Source: Clostridiales bacterium (GTDB lineage: Bacteria > Bacillota > Clostridia > Christensenellales > Borkfalkiaceae). Taken from it: DNA of 64,000 nucleotides. Both the position numbers and the translations under genes were made by a program. Numbering within the stretch: position 1 is the stretch's first letter; each line of letters begins with the position of its first letter. Positions 21,990 to 31,754 of this stretch are shown here, piece after piece. Location of the stretch: positions 60,096 to 124,095 of the forward strand of contig SVIW01000004.1 in assembly GCA_015069295.1 (NCBI GenBank), given 5' to 3'. Under the pieces are notes generated by a model that was given only the letters and a program-made list of their open reading frames with translations, made no database searches and had not been told where the DNA came from.

Positions 21990-23009
21990 TTATTCGGTTT
22001 TGTAAATCTCCTGATAGACTTTCTTGGCGTAGCGGTTGTCAACGAGGTCGTTCATTTTTGCTCGGCGGGACAATTCGCCTGCGCCTTCGATAATATCCTG
22101 CATACGGTTAAAGCTGTCTTCCGTCATAGAAAGCTCGGTTCGCCACGCGTCGATGGCAAGGTATCTTTCTACCGAAGCGGCAAGCGAAGCTTCGCTAACT
22201 CCGTCAAAATAGGGAGCAAGGTATTCGGCAACGGTGTCAGAATCCGTTTCGTATACGTATTTTACCGCTTTCGTAACGGCGCGAAGAAACCCTTCCACGT
22301 GCGTTTCGTTTTTCTGTATCCAAGAATTTTTCGCCATAAAGCAGGTGTAGGGGACTTCGCCCGACGCTTCGCCGACGGACGCGACGACGTAGCCCTTGCC
22401 TGCCGCTTCGTATTCGTAGGCGACGGGGTCGAACATCGTGCAATAATCCGCCGTGCCCGCTTCAAACGCGCTGGTCATAAGATTGAAAGACACGTCGTAA
22501 TTTAAACGCAAATCTTTCCCGTCCTGTAAGCCGTTGTTATTGAGAATGTATTCGAAGGTCATAGCGGGCATACCGCCTTTTCTGCCGGCGAGAATTTCTT
22601 TGCCCTTTAAATCCGACCATTGAAAGTTGGGTTCGGGTTTTCTCGAAACGAGGAAAGAGCCGTCCCGCTTGGTCAGCTGTCCGACGACGGTGGGAACGTC
22701 CGTTGAGCCGCCGATAAGTACGTACAACGCCGCCTCAGGACCGCAAAAGCCGATGTCGGCGTCGCCCGAAAGCACGGACGCCATTACGTTGTCGGCGCCG
22801 CCGCCGTTGGTGAGTTCGATTTTAATTTTTTCCTCTTCAAAATAGCCGAGGGAATCGGCGAGGTATAAGGGAGCGTAGAAAACCGAATGGGTAACTTCGT
22901 TGATACGAAGGGTTTTCATATCGCCGTCTTCGTCCGAGCAAGAGGGAAGAGCAACGAGAGTGGTACAGACGGCAAGTGCCGCGCAGAGGCATTTTTTAAT
23001 TCTGTGCAT
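21990..23009 (-). CDS. NMT1/THI5- or SsuA-like substrate-binding lipoprotein
   Basis: ATG after CCGGAG; lipobox ALPSCS; LRINEVTHSVFYAPLYLADSLGYFEEEKI. Confidence 0.85.
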   Translation of the reverse strand: MHRIKKCLCAALAVCTTLVALPSCSDEDGDMKTLRINEVTHSVFYAPLYLADSLGYFEEEKIKIELTNGGGADNVMASVLSGDADIGFCGPEAALYVLIGGSTDVPTVVGQLTKRDGSFLVSRKPEPNFQWSDLKGKEILAGRKGGMPAMTFEYILNNNGLQDGKDLRLNYDVSFNLMTSAFEAGTADYCTMFDPVAYEYEAAGKGYVVASVGEASGEVPYTCFMAKNSWIQKNETHVEGFLRAVTKAVKYVYETDSDTVAEYLAPYFDGVSEASLAASVERYLAIDAWRTELSMTEDSFNRMQDIIEGAGELSRRAKMNDLVDNRYAKKVYQEIYKTE

Positions 23010-23049
23010 AATGAAGGTCTCCGGAATAAAAATTTTTTTGGAATAATAT

Positions 23050-23079
23050 ATTATATGAACGGGCATTTATAATTGACAA
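23050..23079 (-). promoter_or_regulatory. Minus-strand sigma-A-like promoter of the Ssu-type operon
   Basis: TTGTCA-N18-TATAAT read on the minus strand. Confidence 0.55.
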
Positions 23080-23101
23080 TGGGCTGGAAAAGTATTATAA
23101 T
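23073..23101 (+). promoter_or_regulatory. Sigma-A promoter of valS
   Basis: TTGACA-N17-TATAAT. Confidence 0.8.
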
Positions 23102-23190
23102 AGGAAAGCTACACTAAAATAGAAAGTTGCGCCCTTTTTTCGGAATATCGGAAAAAACGGAGGGGGAAGGGCAACGAGAGGTCTTACGAT

Positions 23191-25812
23191 ATGGATATGC
23201 AAAAGACGTACAATCCAAAAGATTTTGAGGACAGAATTTATGCAGATTGGGAAGCATCGGGTTGTTTCCGTGCGGAAGTAGACGAGAACAAAATTCCCTT
23301 TACGATTATGATGCCGCCGCCCAATATCACGGGGCAGTTGCATATGGGGCACGCGATGGATGCGACGATGCAAGATACCTTGATTCGTTTTAAACGTATG
23401 CAGGGATATTCTGCATTGTGGCTGCCCGGCTGCGACCACGCTTCCATTGCGACGGAAGTAAAAATCGTTGAAAAGATGAAAGAGGAAGGGTACACCAAAG
23501 CCGACCTCGGCAGAGACGGCTTTTTAAAGCGCGCTTGGGAATGGAAAGAACAGTACGGCAACCGTATTATGTTACAGCAGCGTAAAATGGGTACTTCTTG
23601 CGACTGGTCCCGTCAGGCGTTTACGATGGACGAAAAATGCTCGAACGCCGTAAGAGAAGTATTCGTAAACCTCTATAAGAAAGGATTAATTTATCAGGGG
23701 GACAGAATTATCAACTGGTGTCCTTGCTGCAAGACGGCGCTTTCGGACGCGGAAGTCGAATACGCGGAAGAGGGCGGACATTTCTGGCATTTGCGCTATC
23801 CTGCGACGGACGGCAGTGCGGAGGTTATCGTGGCAACCACCCGTCCCGAAACGATGCTTGGCGATACGGCGGTGGCGGTACACCCCGACGACGAACGCTA
23901 TCAAGCGCTCGTAGGTAAAACTTTAAAATTGCCGTTGATGGGCAGAGAAATTCCCGTCGTTGCGGACGAATACGTCGACCCCAGCTTTGGTACGGGCTGC
24001 GTTAAAATTACGCCTGCGCACGACCCCAACGACTTTGAGGTTGGGAAACGCCACGATTTGCCCGTTATCCGCGTGATGAACGACGACGGCACGATGAACG
24101 CGCTTGCGGGCGTATATCAGGGTTTGGATAGATACGAAGCAAGAAAGCAAATCGTAGCCGATTTGGAAAAGGGCGGCAATCTCGTAAAAATCGAAGCGCA
24201 TACCCATAACGTAGGGCATTGCTACCGTTGCCATTCGACGATTGAACCCATCGTTTCCAAACAGTGGTTCGTAAAGATGGAGCCCCTTGCAAAGCCTGCG
24301 ATTAACGCGGTAATGAAAAACAAAGTAAAATTCGTTCCCGAACGTTTTGCAAAGACCTATTATAATTGGATGGAAAACGTAAGGGATTGGTGTATTTCCC
24401 GTCAGCTTTGGTGGGGACACCGTATTCCCGTTTGGTATTGTCAAGATTGCGGCGCAGTCGTCTGCGAAAAGGAAGACCCGACGGTTTGTCCCGTTTGCGG
24501 CAGCGCGCATTTAAAACAGGACGAAGACGTTTTGGATACTTGGTTCTCCTCCGCTCTTTGGCCTTTCTCCACGCTCGGTTATCCCGAAATCACCGAGGAC
24601 TATAAATATTTCTATCCCACCGACGTACTCGTAACCGGTTACGATATCATTTTCTTCTGGGTTGCCAGAATGATTTTCTCGGGCATCGAACACACGGGCA
24701 AAGTGCCTTTCCACGACGTCCTTATCCACGGGATTATCCGCGATGAACAGGGCAGAAAAATGAGTAAATCCTTGGGGAACGGTATCGATCCTTTGGAGGT
24801 TATCGAAAAATACGGTGCGGACTCCTTACGACTTTCTTTGCTCCGCGGGGTTGCGCCCGGTAACGATACCCGCTATTCGGATACGAAAGTAGAGGCTTGC
24901 AGAAACTTCATCAACAAGCTTTGGAACGCGGCGCGTTTCGTATTGATGAATACGGAAGGGAAGAAGATTTCCGCGATTACCGAAGTGAAATTGGCGCCTG
25001 CGGACAAGTGGATTATTTCTAAGCTCCAAAACTGTATCCGTGAAGTAACGACCAATCTTAATAAGTACGAACTTGGCGTGGCGGCGGATTTGGTTACCGA
25101 TTTCGTCTGGGACGATTTCTGCGATTGGTATATCGAACTTTCCAAGCCCGCGCTTTACGGCGAGGACGAGGGGAGAAAGTCGGACGCTTTGGCGGTGCTT
25201 TGCTTCGTTTTGGAAAATGCCCTCAAATTGTTGCATCCGTTTATCCCGTTCGTAACCGAAGAGATTTACGCAAATTTGCCAAATACGCAGGGTAGCATTA
25301 TGGTAGCGGAGTTCCCCAGATATAACTCGAAAATGGCGTACAAGAAAGAGGCGAAGGCGTTCGAAGGGGTTATGGAAATCATCAAAGCGGTGCGCGCGAT
25401 GAAAAAGGACGCGGAATGTCCTCCCTCGAAGAAGGTGGAACTCAACGTCGTAACCGAAAGCAAGCGCTTGTTGCAGGTCAATAAAGATTGCATTATGAAA
25501 CTTTCGGGCGCAAGCGATTTGAAGTTTGTCGAAAGCGGGGCGGACGTAGCGGGTAAAACGGTGTCGTCCGTAACGGAAATTGCGCAAATTTACGTGCCCT
25601 TGGGCGAGCTTGTCGATATCGAAAAAGAAAAAGCGCGTTTGTCGGCGGAGATCGAACGTATCGACGGGGAGATTGCCCGTGCAGAAGGGAAATTGAACAA
25701 CGAAAGTTTCGTATCCAAAGCGCCTGCAAAGCTCGTAGAGGCAGAGCGTGAAAAAGTAAAGAAATACCAAGACATGAAAGCAAAGTGCGAAGCGCAGCTT
25801 GCGGGATTATAA
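23191..25812 (+). CDS. valS: Valyl-tRNA synthetase
   Basis: [29 protein letters not shown]-terminal coiled coil. Confidence 0.97.
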   Translation: MDMQKTYNPKDFEDRIYADWEASGCFRAEVDENKIPFTIMMPPPNITGQLHMGHAMDATMQDTLIRFKRMQGYSALWLPGCDHASIATEVKIVEKMKEEGYTKADLGRDGFLKRAWEWKEQYGNRIMLQQRKMGTSCDWSRQAFTMDEKCSNAVREVFVNLYKKGLIYQGDRIINWCPCCKTALSDAEVEYAEEGGHFWHLRYPATDGSAEVIVATTRPETMLGDTAVAVHPDDERYQALVGKTLKLPLMGREIPVVADEYVDPSFGTGCVKITPAHDPNDFEVGKRHDLPVIRVMNDDGTMNALAGVYQGLDRYEARKQIVADLEKGGNLVKIEAHTHNVGHCYRCHSTIEPIVSKQWFVKMEPLAKPAINAVMKNKVKFVPERFAKTYYNWMENVRDWCISRQLWWGHRIPVWYCQDCGAVVCEKEDPTVCPVCGSAHLKQDEDVLDTWFSSALWPFSTLGYPEITEDYKYFYPTDVLVTGYDIIFFWVARMIFSGIEHTGKVPFHDVLIHGIIRDEQGRKMSKSLGNGIDPLEVIEKYGADSLRLSLLRGVAPGNDTRYSDTKVEACRNFINKLWNAARFVLMNTEGKKISAITEVKLAPADKWIISKLQNCIREVTTNLNKYELGVAADLVTDFVWDDFCDWYIELSKPALYGEDEGRKSDALAVLCFVLENALKLLHPFIPFVTEEIYANLPNTQGSIMVAEFPRYNSKMAYKKEAKAFEGVMEIIKAVRAMKKDAECPPSKKVELNVVTESKRLLQVNKDCIMKLSGASDLKFVESGADVAGKTVSSVTEIAQIYVPLGELVDIEKEKARLSAEIERIDGEIARAEGKLNNESFVSKAPAKLVEAEREKVKKYQDMKAKCEAQLAGL

Positions 25813-25816
25813 TGAT

Positions 25817-25845
25817 AAAAACCGTCCATCAAGGACGGTTTTTTC
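25817..25845 (+). terminator. Intrinsic terminator after valS
   Basis: AAAAACCGTCC-atcaa-GGACGGTTTTTT. Confidence 0.85.
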
Positions 25846-25895
25846 TATGAACGGGAAAAAGAGGAAAAATTCTTAAAAAAAGTTCGTTCAAACGT

Positions 25896-25924
25896 TTGAC
25901 AAAGCAAGGGAAAACTGCTAAAAT
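25896..25924 (+). promoter_or_regulatory. Sigma-A promoter of the str operon
   Basis: TTGACA-N17-TAAAAT with overlapping palindrome TCAAACGTTTGA (25888-25899). Confidence 0.8.
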
Positions 25925-26079
25925 AATATCGTTGCGGCTTTGGGCGTACTATGCCCTTTTGCAAAAAAAAGGGAATACGGTACGAGGACAAGCGCAATAT
26001 AAAAATTTGCTTTCTTTGAAATTGCGGTAAGGGCAATTTCGGGAAATATATTCCAAAATTTTACAAGGAGGTCAAAACT

Positions 26080-26451
26080 ATGCCTACTATCAACCAGCTC
26101 ATTAAAAAGGGCAGAGAACGTATTACGTACAAGTCCAAGAGTCCTATTCTTGACGAATGCCCTCAAAAGCGCGGCGTATGTTTGTCCGTAACCACGACTT
26201 CTCCTAAGAAGCCTAACTCCGCTATGCGTAAGATCGCTCGTGTACGTCTTACGAACAAGCAGGAAGGTACGGTCTACATTCCCGGTGAAGGTCATAACCT
26301 TCAAGAGCACAGCTCCGTGCTGATCAGAGGCGGACGTGTCAAGGACTTGCCCGGTGTTCGTTATCACATCATCCGTGGCGCGCTTGATACCGCCGGCGTT
26401 GCAAAGCGTAAGCAGTCCCGTTCGAAATACGGTGCAAAACGCCCTAAGTAA
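26080..26451 (+). CDS. rpsL: 30S ribosomal protein S12
   Basis: [51 protein letters not shown]. Confidence 0.99.
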   Translation: MPTINQLIKKGRERITYKSKSPILDECPQKRGVCLSVTTTSPKKPNSAMRKIARVRLTNKQEGTVYIPGEGHNLQEHSSVLIRGGRVKDLPGVRYHIIRGALDTAGVAKRKQSRSKYGAKRPK

Positions 26452-26722
26452 TTAGGTAACGCAAAAGAACAAAAGGGAAGTATTTACTTTCCACGAGGTA
26501 CGGGAACTCGTCAAACACCCGAAAGTCGGTTGCGTTTTAAGACTAAAACCAAAACGCAAAAGACCTACTTGTAATCGGAATATTGCTCGAAAAGCCCCGA
26601 ATAAAAGTAGGCAGTATGCAACGAAAGTTGCAGAAGATTCGCACACCGCTTTGTCGGTTGCGCGATAGCTGTACTGAAGGGTAATGCCCTTATCAAAAAT
26701 TATTTAAAGGAGGATTAAAAGT
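26452..26722 (+). promoter_or_regulatory. Structured rpsL-rpsG intercistronic RNA, candidate cis-regulator
   Basis: Several complementary helices including TTGCGTTTT/AAAACGCAA, CCTACTT/AAGTAGG and TGCAAC-GAAA-GTTGCA. Confidence 0.55.
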
Positions 26723-27193
26723 ATGCCTAGAAGAGGTAATGTCCCTAAAAGAGACGTTCTGCCCGATCCTATGTATAACAGCAAAGTCGTAACCAAGCTC
26801 ATCAATCAGATTATGCTTGACGGCAAGAAAGGCACGGCGCAGACCATCGTTTACGATGCATTTAAAATTATGGGTGAAAAGCTTAATATGGATCCCATGG
26901 AAATTTTCAAGCAGGCAATGGAAAACGTTATGCCTGTCGTTGAAGTAAAAGCTCGCCGTGTAGGTGGTGCAAACTATCAAGTTCCCATCGAAATCAGACC
27001 CGAAAGACGTCAGACGCTTGCAATTCGCTGGATTGTTATCAATACCAGAAAGAGAAGCGAAAGAGAAATGGCGAAGAGACTTGCTGCAGAACTTATGGAC
27101 GCGTACAACAACGCCGGCGGTTCTGTAAAGAAGAAAGAAGACACGCACAGAATGGCAGAAGCAAACAAAGCTTTCGCACATTTCAGATTCTAA
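26723..27193 (+). CDS. rpsG: 30S ribosomal protein S7
   Basis: [16 protein letters not shown]...[23 protein letters not shown]. Confidence 0.99.
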   Translation: MPRRGNVPKRDVLPDPMYNSKVVTKLINQIMLDGKKGTAQTIVYDAFKIMGEKLNMDPMEIFKQAMENVMPVVEVKARRVGGANYQVPIEIRPERRQTLAIRWIVINTRKRSEREMAKRLAAELMDAYNNAGGSVKKKEDTHRMAEANKAFAHFRF

Positions 27194-27205
27194 AAGAGGT
27201 AAGTT

Positions 27206-29287
27206 ATGGCTAGAGAATACGATTTATTCCATACCAGAAACTTTGGTATCATGGCGCATATCGATGCGGGTAAGACGACGACCACCGAGCGTATCCTGTT
27301 CTATACGGGTAAAACGCACAAGATCGGCGACACCCACGAAGGTACTGCCGTTATGGACTGGATGGCGCAGGAACAAGAACGCGGTATTACCATTACGTCC
27401 GCGGCTACGACCTGTATTTGGAAAGGCCACCGTTTCAACATCATCGATACCCCGGGACACGTTGACTTCACGGTAGAAGTAGAACGTTCCTTGCGCGTAT
27501 TGGACGGCGCTGTTGCAACGTTCTGCGCAAAGGGCGGTGTTGAACCTCAGTCCGAAACCGTATGGAGACAGGCGGACAACTATAAAGTTCCCCGTATCGC
27601 ATACGTCAACAAGATGGACATCAACGGCGCGGACTATTTCCGCGTAGAAAAGATGATTCGTGAAAGATTGGGCGCAAATCCCGTTCCCATCGAACTTCCC
27701 ATCGGTAAGGAAGATACCTTCCGCGGTATCGTTGACCTTGTCAATATGGAAGCGGAAGTGTACTACGACGACCTTGGTAAAGATTTCCGTAAGGAAGAAA
27801 TTCCTGCGGATATGAAGGACGTTGTAGAAGAATACAGAGCGAAGCTTGTTGAAGAAGCGGCTGCTGCAAGCGACGAATTGATGGAAAAATTCTTCGAAGA
27901 GGGCGATTTGTCCGCAGAAGATATCATCAAAGGTCTTCGTATCCGTTGCTTGAATATGGACGCTATCCCTATGCTTTGCGGTTCTTCCTATAAAAACAAG
28001 GGCGTTCAGTTCCTTCTCGACGCGGTTATCAATTTCCTTCCCAGTCCTTTGGACGTAGCAAACGTAAAGGGTATCAACCCCGATACGGAAGAGGAAGAAA
28101 TCAGAAGAACGGCAGACGACGAACCTTTCTCCGGTCTTGCATTCAAAATTGCAACCGACCCGTTCGTAGGTTCCTTGGCGTATTTCCGTGCATATTCGGG
28201 CGTTCTTCCCGCAGGTTCTTACGTGTATAACTCCACGAAAGAAAAGAAGGAAAGAGTTGGTCGTTTGGTACAAATGCACTCCAACGAAAGAAAGGATATC
28301 CCTGAAATTTGTTCGGGCGACATCTGCGCAATCGTCGGTTTGAAATACACCACGACGGGCGACACGCTTTGCGACGAAAAACATCCCATTATTCTTGAAA
28401 AGATGGTGTTCCCCGAACCCGTTATCCAGCTTTCCTTGGAACCCAAGACGAAAGCAGGGCAGGAAAAGATGACGATGGCGCTTATTAAGCTTGCGGAAGA
28501 AGACCCCACGTTTAAGACGTATACCGATCAGGAAACGGGTCAGACGATTATCGCAGGTATGGGCGAATTGCACCTCGACATTATCGTTGACCGTCTCCTT
28601 CGCGAATTTAAAGTAGAAGCAAACGTCGGCGCTCCTCAGGTTGCGTACAGAGAAACCTTCCGCAAAGAAGTGGAAGCAGAAGGTATGTACAAGCGTCAGT
28701 CGGGTGGTAAAGGTCAATACGGTCATTGTAAGATTCGTCTTATTCCTCAAGAACCGGGCGCAGGCTATGCATTTGAAGACGAAACGGTCGGCGGTTCGAT
28801 TCCCAAAGAATATATCCCTGCTATTGACAAGGGTATTCAGGAAGCGGCAAAGAACGGTTACCTTGCAGGCTATGAAATCGTAGACTTTAAGGTTGTCGTT
28901 TACGACGGTTCCTACCACGAAGTCGACTCGTCTGAAATGGCGTTCAAGATTGCAGGTTCGATGGGCTTTAAAAACGGTCTTGAAAAAGCAAATCCCGTTT
29001 TGCTTGAACCGATTATGAAAGTGCAAATCATCACCCCCGAAGATTACTTTGGCGACCTTATGGGTAACGTATCCGGCCGCCGCGGTACGATTCTCGGTAC
29101 GGACGATCGCAACGGCGCGAAGATTATCGACGCAGAGATTCCTCTGTCCGAAATGTTCGGTTACGCAACGGAACTCCGTTCTAGAACGCAGGGTCGTGGT
29201 CAGTTCACGATGCAGTTCGACCATTACAGCGAAGTTCCTTCCAGCATTTCTAAGGAAATCGTGGAAAAGCGCGGTAAGAAAGACTAA
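27206..29287 (+). CDS. fusA: Translation elongation factor G
   Basis: [35 protein letters not shown]. Confidence 0.99.
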   Translation: MAREYDLFHTRNFGIMAHIDAGKTTTTERILFYTGKTHKIGDTHEGTAVMDWMAQEQERGITITSAATTCIWKGHRFNIIDTPGHVDFTVEVERSLRVLDGAVATFCAKGGVEPQSETVWRQADNYKVPRIAYVNKMDINGADYFRVEKMIRERLGANPVPIELPIGKEDTFRGIVDLVNMEAEVYYDDLGKDFRKEEIPADMKDVVEEYRAKLVEEAAAASDELMEKFFEEGDLSAEDIIKGLRIRCLNMDAIPMLCGSSYKNKGVQFLLDAVINFLPSPLDVANVKGINPDTEEEEIRRTADDEPFSGLAFKIATDPFVGSLAYFRAYSGVLPAGSYVYNSTKEKKERVGRLVQMHSNERKDIPEICSGDICAIVGLKYTTTGDTLCDEKHPIILEKMVFPEPVIQLSLEPKTKAGQEKMTMALIKLAEEDPTFKTYTDQETGQTIIAGMGELHLDIIVDRLLREFKVEANVGAPQVAYRETFRKEVEAEGMYKRQSGGKGQYGHCKIRLIPQEPGAGYAFEDETVGGSIPKEYIPAIDKGIQEAAKNGYLAGYEIVDFKVVVYDGSYHEVDSSEMAFKIAGSMGFKNGLEKANPVLLEPIMKVQIITPEDYFGDLMGNVSGRRGTILGTDDRNGAKIIDAEIPLSEMFGYATELRSRTQGRGQFTMQFDHYSEVPSSISKEIVEKRGKKD

Positions 29288-29363
29288 AGACGGTACACTC
29301 CGTCAATTCGGCGGAGTGTAACAAAAATTATCAAAGTTTTTTGGAAAAACAGCTTTCAAACGT

Positions 29364-29392
29364 TTGATAATTTATGAAAATTAAGGTATAAT
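29364..29392 (+). promoter_or_regulatory. Internal sigma-A promoter for tuf
   Basis: TTGATA-N17-TATAAT with overlapping TCAAACGTTTGA (29356-29367). Confidence 0.8.
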
Positions 29393-29523
29393 GGATTTGT
29401 CCGAGTTTGGATTGTCGGTTATATCGAAAAATCATTTAAAAAATGATAGGTAGCTGCGTCCGCAAGGATAAGTTATCATTTAAAAAAATAAAAAAATATT
29501 TATAAGAAAATCGGAGGATTATT

Positions 29524-30744
29524 ATGGCTAAAGCTAAATTCGACAGAAGTAAACCCCACGTTAACATTGGTACTATCGGCCACGTTGACCACGGTAAAAC
29601 GACCTTGACCGCAGCTATCACGATGGTTATGGCTGCACGCGGCGGTGCTGAAAAAATGAGATACGACCAGATCGACAAAGCACCCGAAGAAAGAGCACGT
29701 GGTATTACAATTAATACCGCTCACGTAGAATATCAGACGGACGCTCGCCACTATGCGCACGTTGACTGCCCGGGCCACGCTGACTACGTTAAGAACATGA
29801 TTACCGGTGCTGCACAGATGGACGGCGCGATCCTCGTAGTTGCTTCTACGGACGGTCCTATGCCCCAGACCCGTGAGCACATCCTTCTTGCTCGTCAGGT
29901 AGGCGTTCCTTATATCGTAGTATTCATGAACAAGACCGACCTCGTTGACGACGAAGAACTTCTTGAACTCGTTGAAATGGACGTTAGAGATTTGCTTTCG
30001 TCCTACGACTTCCCCGGCGACGACATTCCCGTTATCCGTGGTTCCGCGCTTAAAGCACTCGAAGCTGCAAGCACCGACGAACCCGCTGACGTTATCATGG
30101 CGAAGCCCGAAGTTGCTCCCATCGTTGAACTTATGAACGCTGTTGACAGCTACATTCCTACGCCCGCTCGTGAAGATGCGAAGCCTTTCCTTCTTCCCGT
30201 AGAAGACGTATTCACGATCTCCGGTCGTGGTACCGTTGCTACCGGTCGTATCGAACGTGGTGTTGCACACGTTGGTGAACCCGCAGAAATCGTTGGTTTG
30301 ATCGACAAGCCCTTGACGACGACTATTACCGGTCTCGAAATGTTCCACAAGCTCCTTGACGAAGCTCAGGCAGGCGACAACGTTGGTGCACTTCTTCGTG
30401 GTATCAACAGAACGGATATCCAGAAGGGTCAGGTTATCGCGAAGCCCGGTTCGGTTGCTACCGGTACCGAATTCGAAGCGCAGGTTTACGTATTGACGAA
30501 GGACGAAGGTGGTCGTCACACCGCATTCTTCAACCACTACAGACCTCAGTTCTTCGTTCGTACGACGGACGTTACGGGTGCTATCGAACTTCCCGAAGGC
30601 GTAGAAATGGTTATGCCCGGCGACCACATCGATATGAAAGTCGTTCTTATCAAGCCCGTTGCTTTGGAAGAAGGTCTTCGTTTCGCTATCCGTGAAGGTG
30701 GTAGAACGGTTGGTTCCGGCGTTATCTCCAAGATCATCAAATAA
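29524..30744 (+). CDS. tuf: Translation elongation factor Tu
   Basis: [41 protein letters not shown]. Confidence 0.99.
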   Translation: MAKAKFDRSKPHVNIGTIGHVDHGKTTLTAAITMVMAARGGAEKMRYDQIDKAPEERARGITINTAHVEYQTDARHYAHVDCPGHADYVKNMITGAAQMDGAILVVASTDGPMPQTREHILLARQVGVPYIVVFMNKTDLVDDEELLELVEMDVRDLLSSYDFPGDDIPVIRGSALKALEAASTDEPADVIMAKPEVAPIVELMNAVDSYIPTPAREDAKPFLLPVEDVFTISGRGTVATGRIERGVAHVGEPAEIVGLIDKPLTTTITGLEMFHKLLDEAQAGDNVGALLRGINRTDIQKGQVIAKPGSVATGTEFEAQVYVLTKDEGGRHTAFFNHYRPQFFVRTTDVTGAIELPEGVEMVMPGDHIDMKVVLIKPVALEEGLRFAIREGGRTVGSGVISKIIK

Positions 30745-30774
30745 TTTCTTGGAAATTTCATCTTAAAAGAAAAG

Positions 30775-30804
30775 ACGGCTTATCCTTTTGGGTAAGCCGT
30801 TTTT
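30775..30804 (+). terminator. Intrinsic terminator after tuf
   Basis: ACGGCTTATCC-tttt-GGGTAAGCCGT + TTTT. Confidence 0.85.
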
Positions 30805-30883
30805 ATATGGCAAAATAATTCTTGCCAAACGCGTTCGTATGTGCTATAATAGTCTAGTAAAGGATAAGAAGCGAGGTGAAACC

Positions 30884-31702
30884 GTGCAGACGGAGGATAG
30901 ACGTAAAAAAATAAAAAACTGGATAGAAATTGCAGTTATCGCGCTGCTTTGCGTGGCAACCGTCGTGTTGGATTTTGTGAAAATCCCGTACTTAAAGGAT
31001 TCCTTGCAAAACGCGTGGCTTTCGAAGATCGTTCAACAAACAATCGGCTCGGTTGCAGGGATTTTATTGCTCCGCCGTTTGGGGATAAAACTTTTTGGAA
31101 AACCGCAGGGCTGGTTATATTTAATACCCTGTCTTATCGTAGCGATTGACAATTTTCAATTTTACGCCTATTTCAACCGCGAAACGCTGGGCGGTGCAAT
31201 GCAATTTGCGCGTACGGGCGTTTGGGATTTCGTGCTGTTTGCCTTGTATTGCTTCTTCATCGGCTTGTTTGAAGAATTGATATTCCGCGGTGTTATTTTT
31301 GCCGTACTTGCGGGAATTTTTTCAAAAGACAAGAAAGGGCTGATTTTGACTTTCGTGCTTTCTTCCGTCATTTTCGCCTTGTCGCATCTTGTCAACGGGT
31401 TTTCCATTCAGGTGGCGTATACGTTATTGACGGGTGGACTGTTTGCTTTTTGTCTTATGAAGACGCGCAATATTTTTTGTTGCGCTTTCGTGCACGGCTT
31501 GTACAATTTCTGTGGTTTGCTTTTGGGTAAAGCCTCGGAAAACGGCTTGGGTACGGGGATTGTTTTAGATACGGGAACTTGTATCACTATGGCAATCGTC
31601 GGAGTCTTGGTCGGCGCGTTCGTTGTGTATAAAGTCTTGACCTATACGGAACAGGAGCGGAGTACCTTGTACGCACAGCTTGGAATTCCTGATAAAGAAT
31701 AA
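30884..31702 (+). CDS. CPBP-family intramembrane protease
   Basis: GTG after GCGAGGTG; FEELIFRGVIF, SHLVNG, FVHGLYNF motifs. Confidence 0.85.
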   Translation: MQTEDRRKKIKNWIEIAVIALLCVATVVLDFVKIPYLKDSLQNAWLSKIVQQTIGSVAGILLLRRLGIKLFGKPQGWLYLIPCLIVAIDNFQFYAYFNRETLGGAMQFARTGVWDFVLFALYCFFIGLFEELIFRGVIFAVLAGIFSKDKKGLILTFVLSSVIFALSHLVNGFSIQVAYTLLTGGLFAFCLMKTRNIFCCAFVHGLYNFCGLLLGKASENGLGTGIVLDTGTCITMAIVGVLVGAFVVYKVLTYTEQERSTLYAQLGIPDKE

Positions 31703-31705
31703 TAT

Positions 31706-31742
31706 AAAAACTCCTTGCGGCTAAAAGCCGCAAGGAGTTTTT
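31706..31742. terminator. Bidirectional terminator between convergent genes
   Basis: AAAAACTCCTTGCGGCT-aaa-AGCCGCAAGGAGTTTTT. Confidence 0.92.
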
Positions 31743-31754
31743 TGCTATGAGATG

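Noticed and set aside
23102-23190. T-box leader for valS
   Set aside because: Leader is under about 90 nt and has no T-box (TGGNACCGCG-type) or specifier-stem structure.
21990-23190. TPP riboswitch upstream of the THI5/SsuA-like transporter
   Set aside because: Short leader without thi-box sequences; substrate of the transporter left unassigned.
26080-26451. Streptomycin-resistance substitutions in rpsL
   Set aside because: PKKPNS and [10 protein letters not shown] regions read as wild-type.
27224-29224. 666-aa antisense ORF opposite fusA (also long antisense ORFs opposite tuf 29500-30627 and valS 24826-25770)
   Set aside because: Mirror ORFs created by codon bias of highly expressed genes; no SD, no recognisable domains, full overlap with certain genes.
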